This document shows positions 8,696 to 22,037 of a stretch of 64,000 nt of DNA, one piece after another. Source of the DNA: an uncultured Prevotellaceae bacterium (lineage in GTDB: Bacteria > Bacteroidota > Bacteroidia > Bacteroidales > Muribaculaceae); assembly GCA_905210415.1 (NCBI GenBank), contig CAJLWM010000005.1, forward strand, positions 5,218 to 69,217, given 5' to 3'. Position 1 is the stretch's first letter; the number at the start of each line of letters is the position of its first letter. A model generated the notes under the pieces. The model worked only from the letters and a program-made list of their open reading frames with translations, did not search any database and was not told the origin of the DNA. Made by a program: the position numbers and the translations under genes.

Positions 8696-9583
8696 TTATT
8701 TTTCAACCTGTCCGCCCAATATATCGAGCAATTCGGTGGTAATACCCTGCTGACGCAGTTTGTTGTATTCAAGCTGCAGACTTTCAAGCAACTTGTTGGC
8801 ATTGTCGCTTGCGCTCTGCATAGCCATCACACGAGCGGCATTCTCACTCGCAACATTCTCCACAAACACTTCTTGCATTGTAGACATGATGTGCAGCGGA
8901 AGCACACTGTTGAATATGGCATTAGGATTTGGTTCAAAGAGGCAAGAGCTGTTTGCCATCTTGGCATCCACTCCCTCCACCAAAGCCTCGTAGCTCACAG
9001 GCAACAACTGCTCGCAAGTGATAATCTGCTTGCTCATCGATTTGAAGTGCATATACACAAGGTCAACCTTGTCTACCTCACCCTTCTCGAAAGCGCGCTT
9101 CAGACCATCGTTAAACTCCGAAATCTTAGCAGCAGTGCTGCGGGTGTTCACGCCATCCACAACAGTCACGCCCAGATGTCCACCGGCAATCTTTTGCGCT
9201 GCACGCGCAATCTTCTTGCCCACAGGATATATCTCGATGTCCACATTCTCACCATACTGCTTTCTATAGTCAGCCAATATTCCGAGCAGATGCTTGAAGA
9301 TGTTGATGTTGTAGGCACCGCAAAGACCATCGTCTGAGCCGAGCACCACCACGCCAATTCTTCTCACATCGCGCTCAACAATAAGAGGTGATGTGAACTT
9401 ACCATCGGTAGCAAGCAGGTGGCTTATCACCGATTGCACAAGTTTGCGATAAGGCAGGAGTTTCTTCAAACCCTGCTCAGCCTTATGCATCTTGGCGGAT
9501 GAAATCATCTTCATGGCGCCGGTGATTTTACCCGTCGACGCCACTGATCCGATTCTTCCTTTTAATTCACGTAATGTTGACAT
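8696..9583 (-). CDS. atpG: ATP synthase F1 subunit gamma
   Basis: Central rotor stalk of F1, 295 residues, the usual length. The N-terminal helix has MSTLRELKGRIGSVASTGKITGAMKMIS, with the conserved KIT-AMKM core. The C-terminal helix has ENAARVMAMQSASDNANKLL and ends in the NKLRQQGITTELLDI pattern typical of gamma. It is the last gene of the atp block, 31 bases after atpA, and is followed by a hairpin and then nuoI. Confidence 0.96.
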   Translation of the reverse strand: MSTLRELKGRIGSVASTGKITGAMKMISSAKMHKAEQGLKKLLPYRKLVQSVISHLLATDGKFTSPLIVERDVRRIGVVVLGSDDGLCGAYNINIFKHLLGILADYRKQYGENVDIEIYPVGKKIARAAQKIAGGHLGVTVVDGVNTRSTAAKISEFNDGLKRAFEKGEVDKVDLVYMHFKSMSKQIITCEQLLPVSYEALVEGVDAKMANSSCLFEPNPNAIFNSVLPLHIMSTMQEVFVENVASENAARVMAMQSASDNANKLLESLQLEYNKLRQQGITTELLDILGGQVEK

Positions 9584-9614
9584 ATCGTTTCAAAAATAGT
9601 TCACTTACTATGCT

Positions 9615-11186
9615 TTAATATTTTCCTGCAATTTCAGCAGCAACGGCACGAATCTTCGATGTAACGTCGTCGTTGATAACGCCCGACTTGAGCACATCGA
9701 GCACATCGGCTTGATGCTTTGCACGAAGCAATTGCAAGAACAATTTTTCAAACTCAGCAACCTTGTCGAGAGGCACTTTCTCAAGAAGACCATTCACACC
9801 GCAATAGATCACAGCCACTTGTTCTTCCACAAGCATTGGTGTGTATTGTGGTTGGATGAGCAGACGCTCGTTCTTGCGACCACGGTCGATAGTACGTGCT
9901 GTCACAGGGTCGATGTCGCCACCAAACTTGGTGAACGATTCCAATTCGCGGAATTGGGCCTGTGCAATCTTCAGCGTACCAGCCACCTTCTTCATTGACT
10001 TGATCTGTGCATTACCACCCACACGCGACACTGAGATACCCACATTGATAGCAGGACGCACACCTTGGTTGAACAATCCTGACTCGAGGAATATCTGACC
10101 GTCGGTGATAGAAATCACGTTGGTAGGAATGTATGCCGACACGTCGCCAGCCTGAGTTTCAATGATTGGGAGCGCGGTGAGCGAACCACCACCCTTCACC
10201 ATAGGGCGAAGGACTTCTGGGAGGTCGTTCATCGACTCTGCCACCTTCTGATTGTCGATAATCTTAGCAGCACGCTCGAGCAAGCGAGAGTGCAAATAGA
10301 AGATATCGCCAGGATAAGCCTCACGACCAGAAGGACGCTTCAAGATAAGCGAGAGCTCACGATATGCCACAGCTTGCTTTGAAAGGTCGTCGTAGACAAT
10401 GAGCGCATCACGACCAGTGTCGCGGAAATACTCACCGATAGCAACACCCGCAAATGGTGCATAATAGCGCATCGCAGCACTATCGGCAGCAGTTGCTGCC
10501 ACCACCACTGTATATGCAAGCGCACCGTGCACGTTCAATTGGTTGACAATTGAAGCCACAGTAGAAGCTTTCTGACCGATAGCCACATATACACAATACA
10601 CTGGCTTACCAGCCTCGTAATTGGCCTTCTGATTGATGATGGTATCAATAGCAATAGCAGTCTTACCGATTTGGCGGTCGCCAATGATAAGTTCGCGCTG
10701 ACCGCGGCCTATTGGCACCATCGAGTCGATTGCCTTAATACCTGTCTGAAGTGGTTGCTTCACAGGTTGGCGGAAGATAACGCCTGGTGCCTTACGTTCC
10801 AATGGCAAACGCAGGAGCTTGCCATCAACAGGGCCCTTGCCATCAACAGGGTTACCAAGCACGTTGATTACACGGCCAAGCAGACCCTCACCCACAGGGA
10901 TAGAGGCAATCTCACCAGTGCGGCGCACCTTCATGTTCTCGTTAATCGAATTAACGTTGTCAAGAAGGATCACACCCACATTGCTCTCTTCGAGGTTCAT
11001 TGCCACACCAGTCACGCCATTTTCAAATTCCACAAGTTCGTTGGCTTGCACATTTTCAAGGCCATAGACGTGTGCCACACCATCACCCACTTCGAGAACA
11101 GTGCCCACTTCCTCAAACGACACTTTAGAGTTTACGTCGTTTAATTCTTGTTTTAATATATCTGATATTTCACTTGGGTTTATCAT
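9615..11186 (-). CDS. atpA: ATP synthase F1 subunit alpha
   Basis: Non-catalytic nucleotide-binding subunit of F1, 523 residues. Walker [10 protein letters not shown], the alpha-specific [14 protein letters not shown], and [14 protein letters not shown] with the conserved arginine that reaches the catalytic site. Cytoplasmic, part of the alpha3beta3 hexamer. It starts ten bases after atpH. Confidence 0.97.
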   Translation of the reverse strand: MINPSEISDILKQELNDVNSKVSFEEVGTVLEVGDGVAHVYGLENVQANELVEFENGVTGVAMNLEESNVGVILLDNVNSINENMKVRRTGEIASIPVGEGLLGRVINVLGNPVDGKGPVDGKLLRLPLERKAPGVIFRQPVKQPLQTGIKAIDSMVPIGRGQRELIIGDRQIGKTAIAIDTIINQKANYEAGKPVYCVYVAIGQKASTVASIVNQLNVHGALAYTVVVAATAADSAAMRYYAPFAGVAIGEYFRDTGRDALIVYDDLSKQAVAYRELSLILKRPSGREAYPGDIFYLHSRLLERAAKIIDNQKVAESMNDLPEVLRPMVKGGGSLTALPIIETQAGDVSAYIPTNVISITDGQIFLESGLFNQGVRPAINVGISVSRVGGNAQIKSMKKVAGTLKIAQAQFRELESFTKFGGDIDPVTARTIDRGRKNERLLIQPQYTPMLVEEQVAVIYCGVNGLLEKVPLDKVAEFEKLFLQLLRAKHQADVLDVLKSGVINDDVTSKIRAVAAEIAGKY

Positions 11187-11195
11187 CTCACTATT

Positions 11196-11735
11196 TTAAC
11201 TTAGGAGTTTCAAACGCAATTTTTTCAATTCATTCTTAACCGAAGCATCGAGAACAACCGAGTCAACCTTCACCACAAATCCGCCAATAAGACTTTCGTC
11301 GACGCGAGTAGAGGTTTCGAGACTGCGGCCATCAAGATATTTCCCGACAGTTGCAGTTATTTCCTTAATCTTTTCTTCAGGCAACGAGCAAGCCGTTACA
11401 ATCTCCACCTGCGAGATGCGTTGCTCCGCGCGGTAGATTTTCACATACGCCAAGGCCATAGCCTGCAGCATAGTGATACGGCTGTGCTTGTCAGCCAGAA
11501 ATATGAACTTGTCGAGAGAACCGCCCTTAGAGGCTCCGGAAGCTTTGAGAAGCACCTTTTCCTTGTCCTCAATGGCAATGAAAGGATTGTCGATAGTGGA
11601 TTTCAGCCCATCGACAGAAGCAAAGCTCTCGGCGAGCATCTTCATCTGGGCATACACTTCGGCAGCCTCTCCCACCTCACAAGCATGCTTATAGAGGGCT
11701 TTGGCATATCGGTTAGGAATAAGTCCGTCGTTCAT
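11196..11735 (-). CDS. atpH: ATP synthase F1 subunit delta
   Basis: Peripheral-stalk subunit (OSCP homologue) linking F1 to subunit b, 179 residues, the usual length. N-terminal helical bundle starts with NRYAKALYKHA; the C-terminal domain carries DESLIGGFVVKVDSVVLDASVKNELKKL, matching the family's closing signature. Between atpF and atpA with short gaps. Confidence 0.93.
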   Translation of the reverse strand: MNDGLIPNRYAKALYKHACEVGEAAEVYAQMKMLAESFASVDGLKSTIDNPFIAIEDKEKVLLKASGASKGGSLDKFIFLADKHSRITMLQAMALAYVKIYRAEQRISQVEIVTACSLPEEKIKEITATVGKYLDGRSLETSTRVDESLIGGFVVKVDSVVLDASVKNELKKLRLKLLS

Positions 11736-11748
11736 AATCTATATCCGT

Positions 11749-12246
11749 TTAGTTTTTGTTCTCTACTTCATTCAATAGTTTATTCACCAGCGAGTTTTGA
11801 GCAGCGTCGTCAGCAAGATTCTTTCTGATGACCTTTTCTGCGATTGTGAGGGCATAAGCGCTCACCTCCTGGCGGAGTTGCATTTCTGAAGCCTTGCGCG
11901 ATTGCTCAATGGCCACATTAGCAGCATCCATCACCTTCTTAGCTTCCACCGAAGCGGCAGCCTTAGCCTCCTCGATGATTTGAGTTTTCATCTTGTCGGC
12001 TTCACGAAGTATTTCTGCTTGACGCTTCTGAGCCTCTGCTACATAAGTGGCAGCCTCAGCCTTTGCATTATCAAGCTGTTCCTTTGCGTTTTGTGCATAT
12101 ATCACACCCTTGTCGATCAGGTCGGCGCGCTTCTCCATCATGTTGATGATGGCTGGCCACGCAAACTTTGCCAATATCGCTACCAGCAAAACAAAGGTGA
12201 CGAACATCCAAAACACAAGGCCTATTTCAGGCGTGAAGAGTTCCAT
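11749..12246 (-). CDS. atpF: ATP synthase Fo subunit b
   Basis: Peripheral-stalk subunit b, 165 residues. One N-terminal membrane helix (about 8-30) is followed by a long charged coiled coil rich in Ala, Lys and Glu (about 35-140). This is a b-type architecture and only one copy is present, so the stalk is probably a homodimer. Confidence 0.93.
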   Translation of the reverse strand: MELFTPEIGLVFWMFVTFVLLVAILAKFAWPAIINMMEKRADLIDKGVIYAQNAKEQLDNAKAEAATYVAEAQKRQAEILREADKMKTQIIEEAKAAASVEAKKVMDAANVAIEQSRKASEMQLRQEVSAYALTIAEKVIRKNLADDAAQNSLVNKLLNEVENKN

Positions 12247-12260
12247 TCAGTAACTTTTTA

Positions 12261-13653
<1,393 letters not shown>

Positions 13654-13665
13654 AATCCTACTACA

Positions 13666-13902
13666 TTAATAAATGCAAACTGACACCACGTTGTTGTTGA
13701 TATCTGCCACGCCGCCGCGAATTTCACGAGTTGAGCGTGTGCCATCGATATTCACATAACCAACTTTTCCAGCAGTGAGCGAAGCTATCAAGGCTGCGTG
13801 ATTGTTCAGCACCTCAAAAAGCCCCATTTCACCAGGCAGCGACACCAAGGTCACCTCGCCCTCAAATTCTATCTGCTCTGCTGATATTATTTTTAGTGTC
13901 AT
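13666..13902 (-). CDS. atpC: ATP synthase F1 subunit epsilon, short form
   Basis: Central-stalk subunit epsilon, 78 residues, only the N-terminal beta-sandwich (FEGEVTLVSLPGEMGLFEVLNNHAAL). The C-terminal two-helix domain that inhibits ATP hydrolysis in E. coli is absent, so that mode of control cannot operate here. The coding frame is intact, so this is a short family form and not a truncation artefact. Lies between atpD and atpB. Confidence 0.93.
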   Translation of the reverse strand: MTLKIISAEQIEFEGEVTLVSLPGEMGLFEVLNNHAALIASLTAGKVGYVNIDGTRSTREIRGGVADINNNVVSVCIY

Positions 13903-13941
13903 CGTATCTTACTTGTTAAATAATTTGTCTTAATATAATCC

Positions 13942-15453
<1,512 letters not shown>

Positions 15454-15485
15454 TTATATCTTTATATACTAAAAATGTCTATTTT

Positions 15486-16562
15486 TTAGAAGTGCCATCC
15501 GAAGCTCACGCAGAGTGCCATAAGCACCAAGTTGAAGAGGCCGAAAGGCATGAGATACTTCCATTCAAGCGCCAACATCTGGTCGATACGAACACGTGGA
15601 TATGTCCAACGAATCCAAATCATCAAGAACGATACGAAAATCGCCTTACCAATAAACCAGAATACTGATGGAATGAAGTCCATCACCGAGTTGAATGCGT
15701 CCCATCCTGGGATATGCAATGGCATCCAGCCACCAAGGAACATCAACGAAGCAATACCAGAAACGATAAACAAGTTGAGGTATTCAGCCAAGTAGAAGAA
15801 ACCAAAGTGGATACCAGAATACTCAGTGTGGTAACCTGCTGTCAACTCATGCTCAGCCTCAGGCATATCGAATGGGCCACGGTTGGTCTCAGCATTTGCA
15901 GCAATCAAATAGATGATAAATGCAATCACCGCTGGAATGTGACCACGGAAGATAAGCCATCCGTCGGCTTGAGCCTCCACGATGCCAGTCACTGAGAGTG
16001 TGCCAGTGAGGAGCACCATAGTCATGATAGAAATGCCCACAGAAAGCTCATAGCTAATCATTTGAGCACCACTACGCATAGCACCAATCAATGCATATTT
16101 ATTGTTGCTCGACCATCCTGCAAGCAGAATGCCGATTACACCAATCGAAGATGCAGCAATCATAAAGAACACACCGATGTTGAAATCGATGATTTGCAAG
16201 CCATTACCCCAAGGAAGATTAGCAAACACGAGCATTGAAGCGATGATCACCAAGTAAGGAGCAAGAGCAAACAAGAACTTATCAGTGTTCTTCAGTTGGA
16301 TGATTTCCTTAAGAAGAATCTTAAACACGTCGGCAAACACCTGGCACAAGCCCCAAGGACCCACACGCATCGGGCCAAGGCGACATTGTATCCATCCACA
16401 CAACTTACGTTCGTAGAAGATGTAGAAAATAGCCAACACAGAGTAGAGCAGCAACAATGCAACAATCACAAGCACGCTCTCCACGCACACTGTTAGCCAT
16501 TCAGGCATAAAGCTGTTCAACAGATTGTTAATCCAGTTTGTAACTATACCAAAGTCAAACAT
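15486..16562 (-). CDS. nuoH: NADH-quinone oxidoreductase subunit H
   Basis: Membrane subunit at the base of the peripheral arm, lining the quinone chamber, 358 residues. Family marks: [45 protein letters not shown] with the conserved acidic cluster, and [13 protein letters not shown] near the end. It is 30 bases downstream of nuoCD. In the usual order nuoI would follow; here atpD does. Confidence 0.97.
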   Translation of the reverse strand: MFDFGIVTNWINNLLNSFMPEWLTVCVESVLVIVALLLLYSVLAIFYIFYERKLCGWIQCRLGPMRVGPWGLCQVFADVFKILLKEIIQLKNTDKFLFALAPYLVIIASMLVFANLPWGNGLQIIDFNIGVFFMIAASSIGVIGILLAGWSSNNKYALIGAMRSGAQMISYELSVGISIMTMVLLTGTLSVTGIVEAQADGWLIFRGHIPAVIAFIIYLIAANAETNRGPFDMPEAEHELTAGYHTEYSGIHFGFFYLAEYLNLFIVSGIASLMFLGGWMPLHIPGWDAFNSVMDFIPSVFWFIGKAIFVSFLMIWIRWTYPRVRIDQMLALEWKYLMPFGLFNLVLMALCVSFGWHF

Positions 16563-16592
16563 ATTTCTATCGTTATATTTCTATCGTTATTA

Positions 16593-18221
16593 TTATCTGT
16601 CAATATCTGGAATCACATAGTCGAGTGCAGCACCGATTGTAATCAAGTCGGCAATCATGTGACCTTGGCAGCAGCTATCCATCACACCCACAAGATTAAA
16701 GCATGGGCTTTGGAAGTGCATACGGTAAGCAGCCTTGCCACCATCGCTCTCGATATACACGCCGAAGATACCACGGCTTGCTTCCACCTCTTGATACCAG
16801 CGGCCAACAGGCAATTTCACCACCTTAGGCACCTTAGCGCAGATTTCGCCTTCTGGGATGTTGTCAACGAGTTGCTCAAGAATCTTAAGACTCTCTTCAA
16901 TCTCATCAAGACGGTTGAGATAACGGTCGTAGCAGTCGCCATTGGTGCGAACAATTTCCTTGAAATCCAATTCACCGTAGATTGAGTATGGACGGTGTTT
17001 GCGCACGTCGCAAGCGAAGCCAGAAGCACGTCCTGAAGGACCAGTAACAGCATAGCTGATAGCGTCTTCCTTAGAGAGCTCGCCGATGCCGATCATACGA
17101 TTGCGAGCAATCACGTTGCCAGTATACAACTTATGATATTCCTTCAATGCCTTGCGCATCTTAGGGATAAATGCCTTAACGTCTTTTTGGAAGTCTTCGT
17201 GCAAGTCGGCTACCACACCACCAATCACGTTGTAGTGGAGCGACATACGAGCACCGCAAGTCTTTTCAAAAATGTCGAGAACGTCTTCACGTTCGCGGAA
17301 GCCATAGAAGAATGCTGTGGTAGCACCCATATCCATGGTCAAACAGCCGTATGAAAGCAAATGCGAGCTGATACGCATCAATTCGTCCATCATCACACGT
17401 ATCACTTGAGCGCGGCGTGGCACTTCAATGCCGAGAGCCTTCTCGATGCACATGCACAAGCAATGACGGTTTTGATGAGCACTCATATAGTCCATACGGT
17501 CAGGGAAGAACAATGTCTGAGGATAAGTCATTCCCTCGCACAATTTCTCTATACCGCGGTGAATGTATCCCGACATCACGTCTACCTTCTTGATAATCTC
17601 ACCGTTGAGCGAAGCACGAAGACGCATAACACCGTGAGTAGATGGGTGTTGAGGACCGAAGTTCACTACATATTCGTCCTTACCAAACACCTTTTTCTCC
17701 ACCTTGGTGAGATTGCCGTTTTCGTCTTCTACGATTGAGAATGTATCGTCTTCGTTCACCTCTGGTTCAAGGCGAATAGGGTTGATTTCTGGATTAGCGT
17801 CATAGTCCTTGCGGAGAGGATATCCCACCCAGTCGTTGCGCAAGAAGAAGCGGCGCATGTCGGGGTGATTGATAAACTTGATTCCGAAGAAGTCATACAC
17901 TTCGCGCTCTTGGAAGTTTGCAACGCCCCAAATGTCGCTCACTGTGTGAATCATAGGGTTTTCGCGGTCAGCCGCAATCACCTTCACAGCAATCATTTGC
18001 CATGTGGCAGTAGATGTGAGATAATACATCACACCAAAAGCATCTTTCCAGTCCATACCCACCACAGCAGAAAGCATATCAAACTGCAGGTCGGCATCAT
18101 CCTTGAGAGCCTTAGCAAGCGCATGCCAGTGCTTTTCCTCAACAGTCACCACCAGGCGGTCAGCCTCTTCGAAGGTTACTGCCGGGCAAAGCGCACTGAT
18201 TTTTTCTTGTATATTTACCAT
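16593..18221 (-). CDS. nuoCD: NADH-quinone oxidoreductase fused subunits C and D
   Basis: Peripheral-arm protein of 542 residues made of a NuoC domain (about 1-155, with the closing LRKDYD segment) and a NuoD domain (from about 180, FGPQHPSTHGVMRL onward). NuoD helps form the quinone site with NuoB; DVMSGYIHRGIEKL and the YIESDGGKAAYRMHFQSP stretch are typical. C-D fusion is known in several bacterial groups. It binds no iron-sulfur cluster itself. Confidence 0.96.
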   Translation of the reverse strand: MVNIQEKISALCPAVTFEEADRLVVTVEEKHWHALAKALKDDADLQFDMLSAVVGMDWKDAFGVMYYLTSTATWQMIAVKVIAADRENPMIHTVSDIWGVANFQEREVYDFFGIKFINHPDMRRFFLRNDWVGYPLRKDYDANPEINPIRLEPEVNEDDTFSIVEDENGNLTKVEKKVFGKDEYVVNFGPQHPSTHGVMRLRASLNGEIIKKVDVMSGYIHRGIEKLCEGMTYPQTLFFPDRMDYMSAHQNRHCLCMCIEKALGIEVPRRAQVIRVMMDELMRISSHLLSYGCLTMDMGATTAFFYGFREREDVLDIFEKTCGARMSLHYNVIGGVVADLHEDFQKDVKAFIPKMRKALKEYHKLYTGNVIARNRMIGIGELSKEDAISYAVTGPSGRASGFACDVRKHRPYSIYGELDFKEIVRTNGDCYDRYLNRLDEIEESLKILEQLVDNIPEGEICAKVPKVVKLPVGRWYQEVEASRGIFGVYIESDGGKAAYRMHFQSPCFNLVGVMDSCCQGHMIADLITIGAALDYVIPDIDR

Positions 18222-18292
18222 TATATATAAATATGTATATACTGTGTTATCTAATGTTTTTTATTTCTCTGTTTTCCTAAGCATCTGCCCTA

Positions 18293-18901
18293 TTACATCT
18301 GCTTAGCATCCTCAGGATGGCTGGCGAAGAATTCCTTGATTTTCTCCTTACGGTTTACGCCGCCAAAGAATTTCTGCACCTTGATCTTGCGTTGAAGCTG
18401 CATCAAGCCATAGAACATAGCCTCAGGACGTGGAGGACAGCCTGGCATATACACGTCTACAGGAAGAATCTTGTCTACACCTGGCAACACGCAATAAGAG
18501 TTTTTAAACGGACCGCCAGAAACGGCGCAACCGCCACAAGCAATCACATATTTAGGTTCGGCGAGTTGCTCATAAAGGCGAAGCACAGCTGGAGCCATGC
18601 GATGCACGATTGTGCCTTGCACCATGATATAGTCGGCTTGGCGAGGTGAGTTACGAGCAACCTCAAAACCAAAGCGTGCCATATCATAACGGGCTGCACC
18701 CAAAGCCATAAACTCGATGGCGCAGCAGCTTGTACCGAAGCACAATGGCCAAAGAGAATTTGAGCGTCCCCAGTTTATCAACTCATCCAATTTGCCCACC
18801 ATCACGTTAGTTCCAGCGGCTTTCAATTCTGCTACGAGGCTGTCAATGTATTCATTATCCTTGAAGTCCTCATACTTCATGCTCTTAATATTTACTCCCA
18901 T
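18293..18901 (-). CDS. nuoB: NADH-quinone oxidoreductase subunit B
   Basis: Subunit carrying cluster N2, the last iron-sulfur centre before quinone, 202 residues. Ligands are visible in [10 protein letters not shown], the single Cys in [10 protein letters not shown] and [11 protein letters not shown] start at ATG 18901: it is preceded by AAGGAG at good spacing and overlaps the nuoA end by ten bases. A longer frame opens with TTG at 18922 and is less likely. Confidence 0.96.
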   Translation of the reverse strand: MGVNIKSMKYEDFKDNEYIDSLVAELKAAGTNVMVGKLDELINWGRSNSLWPLCFGTSCCAIEFMALGAARYDMARFGFEVARNSPRQADYIMVQGTIVHRMAPAVLRLYEQLAEPKYVIACGGCAVSGGPFKNSYCVLPGVDKILPVDVYMPGCPPRPEAMFYGLMQLQRKIKVQKFFGGVNRKEKIKEFFASHPEDAKQM

Positions 18902-19266
18902 CTCAGTGCTCCTTTCCGCCAAGCATAAGCAAGGCCTAAAACCAATATTACCAAGAAAACGCCAACACTGATAAGACCAGTTGTGCCGATTTTGCTACAT
19001 ACTGTAGCCCAAGGGAACAAGAATGTAGTTTCAACGTCGAACATCAAGAACAGGATTGCAAACAAATAATAACCTGCCTTGAACTGGATCATCGACTCAC
19101 CACGAGTTGGGATACCGCACTCATATGGGTCCGACTTCATCGAAGTGAACGAGCGAGGTCCGATAAGCTTAGCGATGAGCAGAGCTGCAAACACCAGCAA
19201 TGCGCCGGTGAGGATTGCAACAATCATCATCGTTGTGCTTGAGATTCCGAATACTGCTGATTCCAT
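18892..19266 (-). CDS. nuoA: NADH-quinone oxidoreductase subunit A
   Basis: Three-helix membrane subunit, 124 residues, first gene of the cluster. Typical marks are [10 protein letters not shown] and [15 protein letters not shown] with the conserved acidic residues. Its 3' end overlaps nuoB by ten bases, indicating coupled translation. The upstream leader is long (see 19267-19754). Confidence 0.95.
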   Translation of the reverse strand: MESAVFGISSTTMMIVAILTGALLVFAALLIAKLIGPRSFTSMKSDPYECGIPTRGESMIQFKAGYYLFAILFLMFDVETTFLFPWATVCSKIGTTGLISVGVFLVILVLGLAYAWRKGALRWE

Positions 19267-19754
19267 AAAAATTTTTATATCAATTATTAAATTTATTCTC
19301 TCTTAAAAAAACTTTGATGAGCGTCGAGCCACGTTTCTCTTCATTCACAACCGTGTTCCACACTCATCATCTTGCCTTCACCGCACATTCCTCCCGTTTT
19401 GACAATAAAAAGCCGAAATTCCTCCATATATACACACCAAATGGGCATACATCTCTCGACACATGCCTTGCTTGCATAAGGTTTCATTCGTTTGTCGCTT
19501 CATAATTATCACATCGCACTAACGCTCAAAGGCTTAGCCGTTATTAATCACCCAAACGGGCATAAAATACACTTTTAGCATTGCAAAGATACTAAAATCT
19601 TTTTGCTAAACAACTTTTCTTCAGCACAAAAACCCCAACTTCGCACAATTTTCAAGACAATTGTAACGCCATTACATCAGCAATTTGTCACCTCACAACA
19701 TTTTCACTACATGTTGTGATTGCCAGTATCACCAGAATGCTGTAATTTTGCAAC
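19267..19754. promoter_or_regulatory. Divergent promoter region between nuoA and a TonB receptor
   Basis: This 488-base gap separates two divergent units. TATCTTTG at 19584-19591 on the minus strand is the best promoter box for the nuo-atp transcript and would give a leader of about 310 bases. TAATTTTG at 19743-19750 on the plus strand serves the receptor. I see no known riboswitch in the long leader. Confidence 0.5.
19743..19750 (+). promoter_or_regulatory. -7 promoter box touching the TonB receptor start
   Basis: TAATTTTG ends four bases before the ATG at 19755. A TTG lies 20 bases upstream of it. The transcript would start at or beside the ATG, that is, be leaderless. Confidence 0.55.
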
Positions 19755-21992
19755 ATGATTAAAAAATTTGCACTCTATCTTGTAGCCTTTAGCACAGCCG
19801 CAACTTCGGCAGTATCAGCGAAAGAGGTAGCCGACACCACAGTCAGCCTCACCCCCATTTCAATCACCGCCATCAAGCACGGCACACACTTGCGCAACCA
19901 AGCAATTTCGGCAACGGTCATCGACCGTCGCTCTGCCGAGCGCAACCAGATACTCTCGGCAAAAACGGCAAGCGAGATAGCTCCAAACATTATCATCCCC
20001 GACTACGGATCGCGCATCACAAGCACCATCTATGTGCGTGGCCTCGGGTCGCGCATCGACCAACCCGTAGTGGGGCTCAACATCGACAATGTGCCCATCC
20101 TCAATAAGAACAACTACGACTTCGATTTATCCGACATCAGCCGCGTGGAAATGCTGCGCGGACCACAAAGTTCGTTGTTCGGGCGCAACACCATGGGTGG
20201 CGTAATCAACATCTACACCCTGTCGCCACTCTCCTATCAGGGCACACGCCTATCTGCCGAATATTCGTCGGGCAACACCATGCGCTTCTCGGCAAGCCAC
20301 TACGCCAAGTTGAAGCCATCGTTAGGCATATCGGCCACTGCCCAATACGGCAGCACCGATGGTTTCTACACCAACGAATACAATGGCAAAAATTGCGATT
20401 GGGAGCACAATGGCAGCGGCCGCATCAAGGTGGAATACAACGACGCAAATGGCATCAGCCTCGAGAATGTGGCCGCAATATCGATAGTGCGTCAAGGCGG
20501 CTACCCATATAAGTTTATCGACACCGGCAAGATTAGTTACAACGATACTTGCTTCTACCGCCGCACAGCACTGAGCGACGGCCTTACACTGCGAATTAAT
20601 CGAAGAAATTTCAGCATTTCGAGCGTTACAAGCCTGCAATATAGCGACGACAATATGACGCTCGACCAAGACTTCCTGCCGCTCGATTACTTCACCCTCA
20701 CTCAAGCCAATCGAGAATATTCATTCACCGAAGATGTGATTATCCGAGGCAACGACAAGCGAAGCCGCTACAACTGGCTCGCCGGCGCTTTCGCGTTTTA
20801 TCGCCACACCGAAATGGATGCACCTGTGACATTCAAAAACACCGGAATTGCCGATTTAATCGAACAAAAACGCAACAACGCCAACCCTGATTACCCTATC
20901 GCTTGGGATACTCGCAGCTTTGTGCTTGGCAGCAAATTCACAATGCCAAACTACGGATTTGCACTCTATCACCAATCGCAATACACTGCTGGTGATTGGA
21001 CCTTCACAGCCGGAATACGCGGAGATTTCGAGCACACGGCTCTTGATTTCAATAGCTTCTGCAACACCGGTTATAACATCAACCACATCCTCCCCGACGG
21101 AAGCACCGAACTATTCCGCCACGACGACGTCACCATCGACGACCACGGCAAACTCGACAAATCGTTTTTCCAAATCTTGCCGAAAGTAGCAATCACATAT
21201 TCGTTGCCACAGATGAGCCAATCAAGCATCTACGCATCGGTGTCGAAGGGATATAAGGCCGGCGGCTACAACACGCAGATGTTCTCCGACGTGCTACAGC
21301 AGCGCATCATCAACAAGATGGGCATCGGCATGGACTACGATGTTGACAAGATTGTGGGCTACAAACCCGAAAAGGCTTGGACATACGAACTCGGCAGCCA
21401 CTTGGAATGGCTAAACGGCGATTTCTCCGCAGATATTTCGCTATTCTACATCCACTGCACCGACCAGCAACTCACCGTTTTCCCCGACGGCACCACCACC
21501 GGGCGAATCATGACTAATGCGGGAAAATCGCGCAGTCTCGGCGGCGAACTATCGCTTCGCTATCAAATAACCGACCGACTTGGCGCTGCGGCAAACTACG
21601 GATTTACCGACGCCCGATTCATTGAATACAACAACGGCAAACTCAACATGGCGCACAACGTGTTGCCTTACGCCCCACGCAACACCTTCTACGGCGAAGC
21701 ACACTACACACTGCCTACCGGCCTCGACTGGCTGCGAAGCATTTCATTCAACATCAACGCCAAGGCTATCGGCAAAATATTCTGGGACGAAGCCAACACC
21801 CAAACTCAGAACCTCTACGCCCTGCTTGGTGCTCATGTGCAATTCAACGGCCGTCACTACTCGCTCAACGTATGGGGCAAAAACCTCACCGACACAAGCT
21901 ACGGTTCATTCTACTTCGTGTCGATCGGGCACGGATTTGTGCAGCAAGGCCATCCTCGCCAACTTGGCGCTACGTTCCGCTACTTTTTTTAA
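19755..21992 (+). CDS. TonB-dependent outer-membrane receptor
   Basis: Outer-membrane active transporter, 745 residues. Signal peptide about 1-22 (cleavage after VSA), plug domain about 40-160 (IYVRGLGSRIDQPVVGLNID, VEMLRGPQSSLFGRNTMGGVINI), then a 22-strand type barrel ending in an aromatic residue (ATFRYFF). It lacks the carboxypeptidase-like N-terminal extension and length of SusC proteins, so it resembles siderophore, metal or vitamin receptors more than glycan importers. The partner gene downstream is a lipoprotein. Substrate unknown. Confidence 0.9.
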   Translation: MIKKFALYLVAFSTAATSAVSAKEVADTTVSLTPISITAIKHGTHLRNQAISATVIDRRSAERNQILSAKTASEIAPNIIIPDYGSRITSTIYVRGLGSRIDQPVVGLNIDNVPILNKNNYDFDLSDISRVEMLRGPQSSLFGRNTMGGVINIYTLSPLSYQGTRLSAEYSSGNTMRFSASHYAKLKPSLGISATAQYGSTDGFYTNEYNGKNCDWEHNGSGRIKVEYNDANGISLENVAAISIVRQGGYPYKFIDTGKISYNDTCFYRRTALSDGLTLRINRRNFSISSVTSLQYSDDNMTLDQDFLPLDYFTLTQANREYSFTEDVIIRGNDKRSRYNWLAGAFAFYRHTEMDAPVTFKNTGIADLIEQKRNNANPDYPIAWDTRSFVLGSKFTMPNYGFALYHQSQYTAGDWTFTAGIRGDFEHTALDFNSFCNTGYNINHILPDGSTELFRHDDVTIDDHGKLDKSFFQILPKVAITYSLPQMSQSSIYASVSKGYKAGGYNTQMFSDVLQQRIINKMGIGMDYDVDKIVGYKPEKAWTYELGSHLEWLNGDFSADISLFYIHCTDQQLTVFPDGTTTGRIMTNAGKSRSLGGELSLRYQITDRLGAAANYGFTDARFIEYNNGKLNMAHNVLPYAPRNTFYGEAHYTLPTGLDWLRSISFNINAKAIGKIFWDEANTQTQNLYALLGAHVQFNGRHYSLNVWGKNLTDTSYGSFYFVSIGHGFVQQGHPRQLGATFRYFF

Positions 21993-22037
21993 TCAACAGA
22001 TATAACAACAAACAAATAGACAAACATATTAAAAATT

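Noticed and set aside
19530..19570. Possible third copy of the palindromic element (CACCCAAACGGGCAT)
   Set aside because: Only part of one arm resembles the element and no inverted partner is present.
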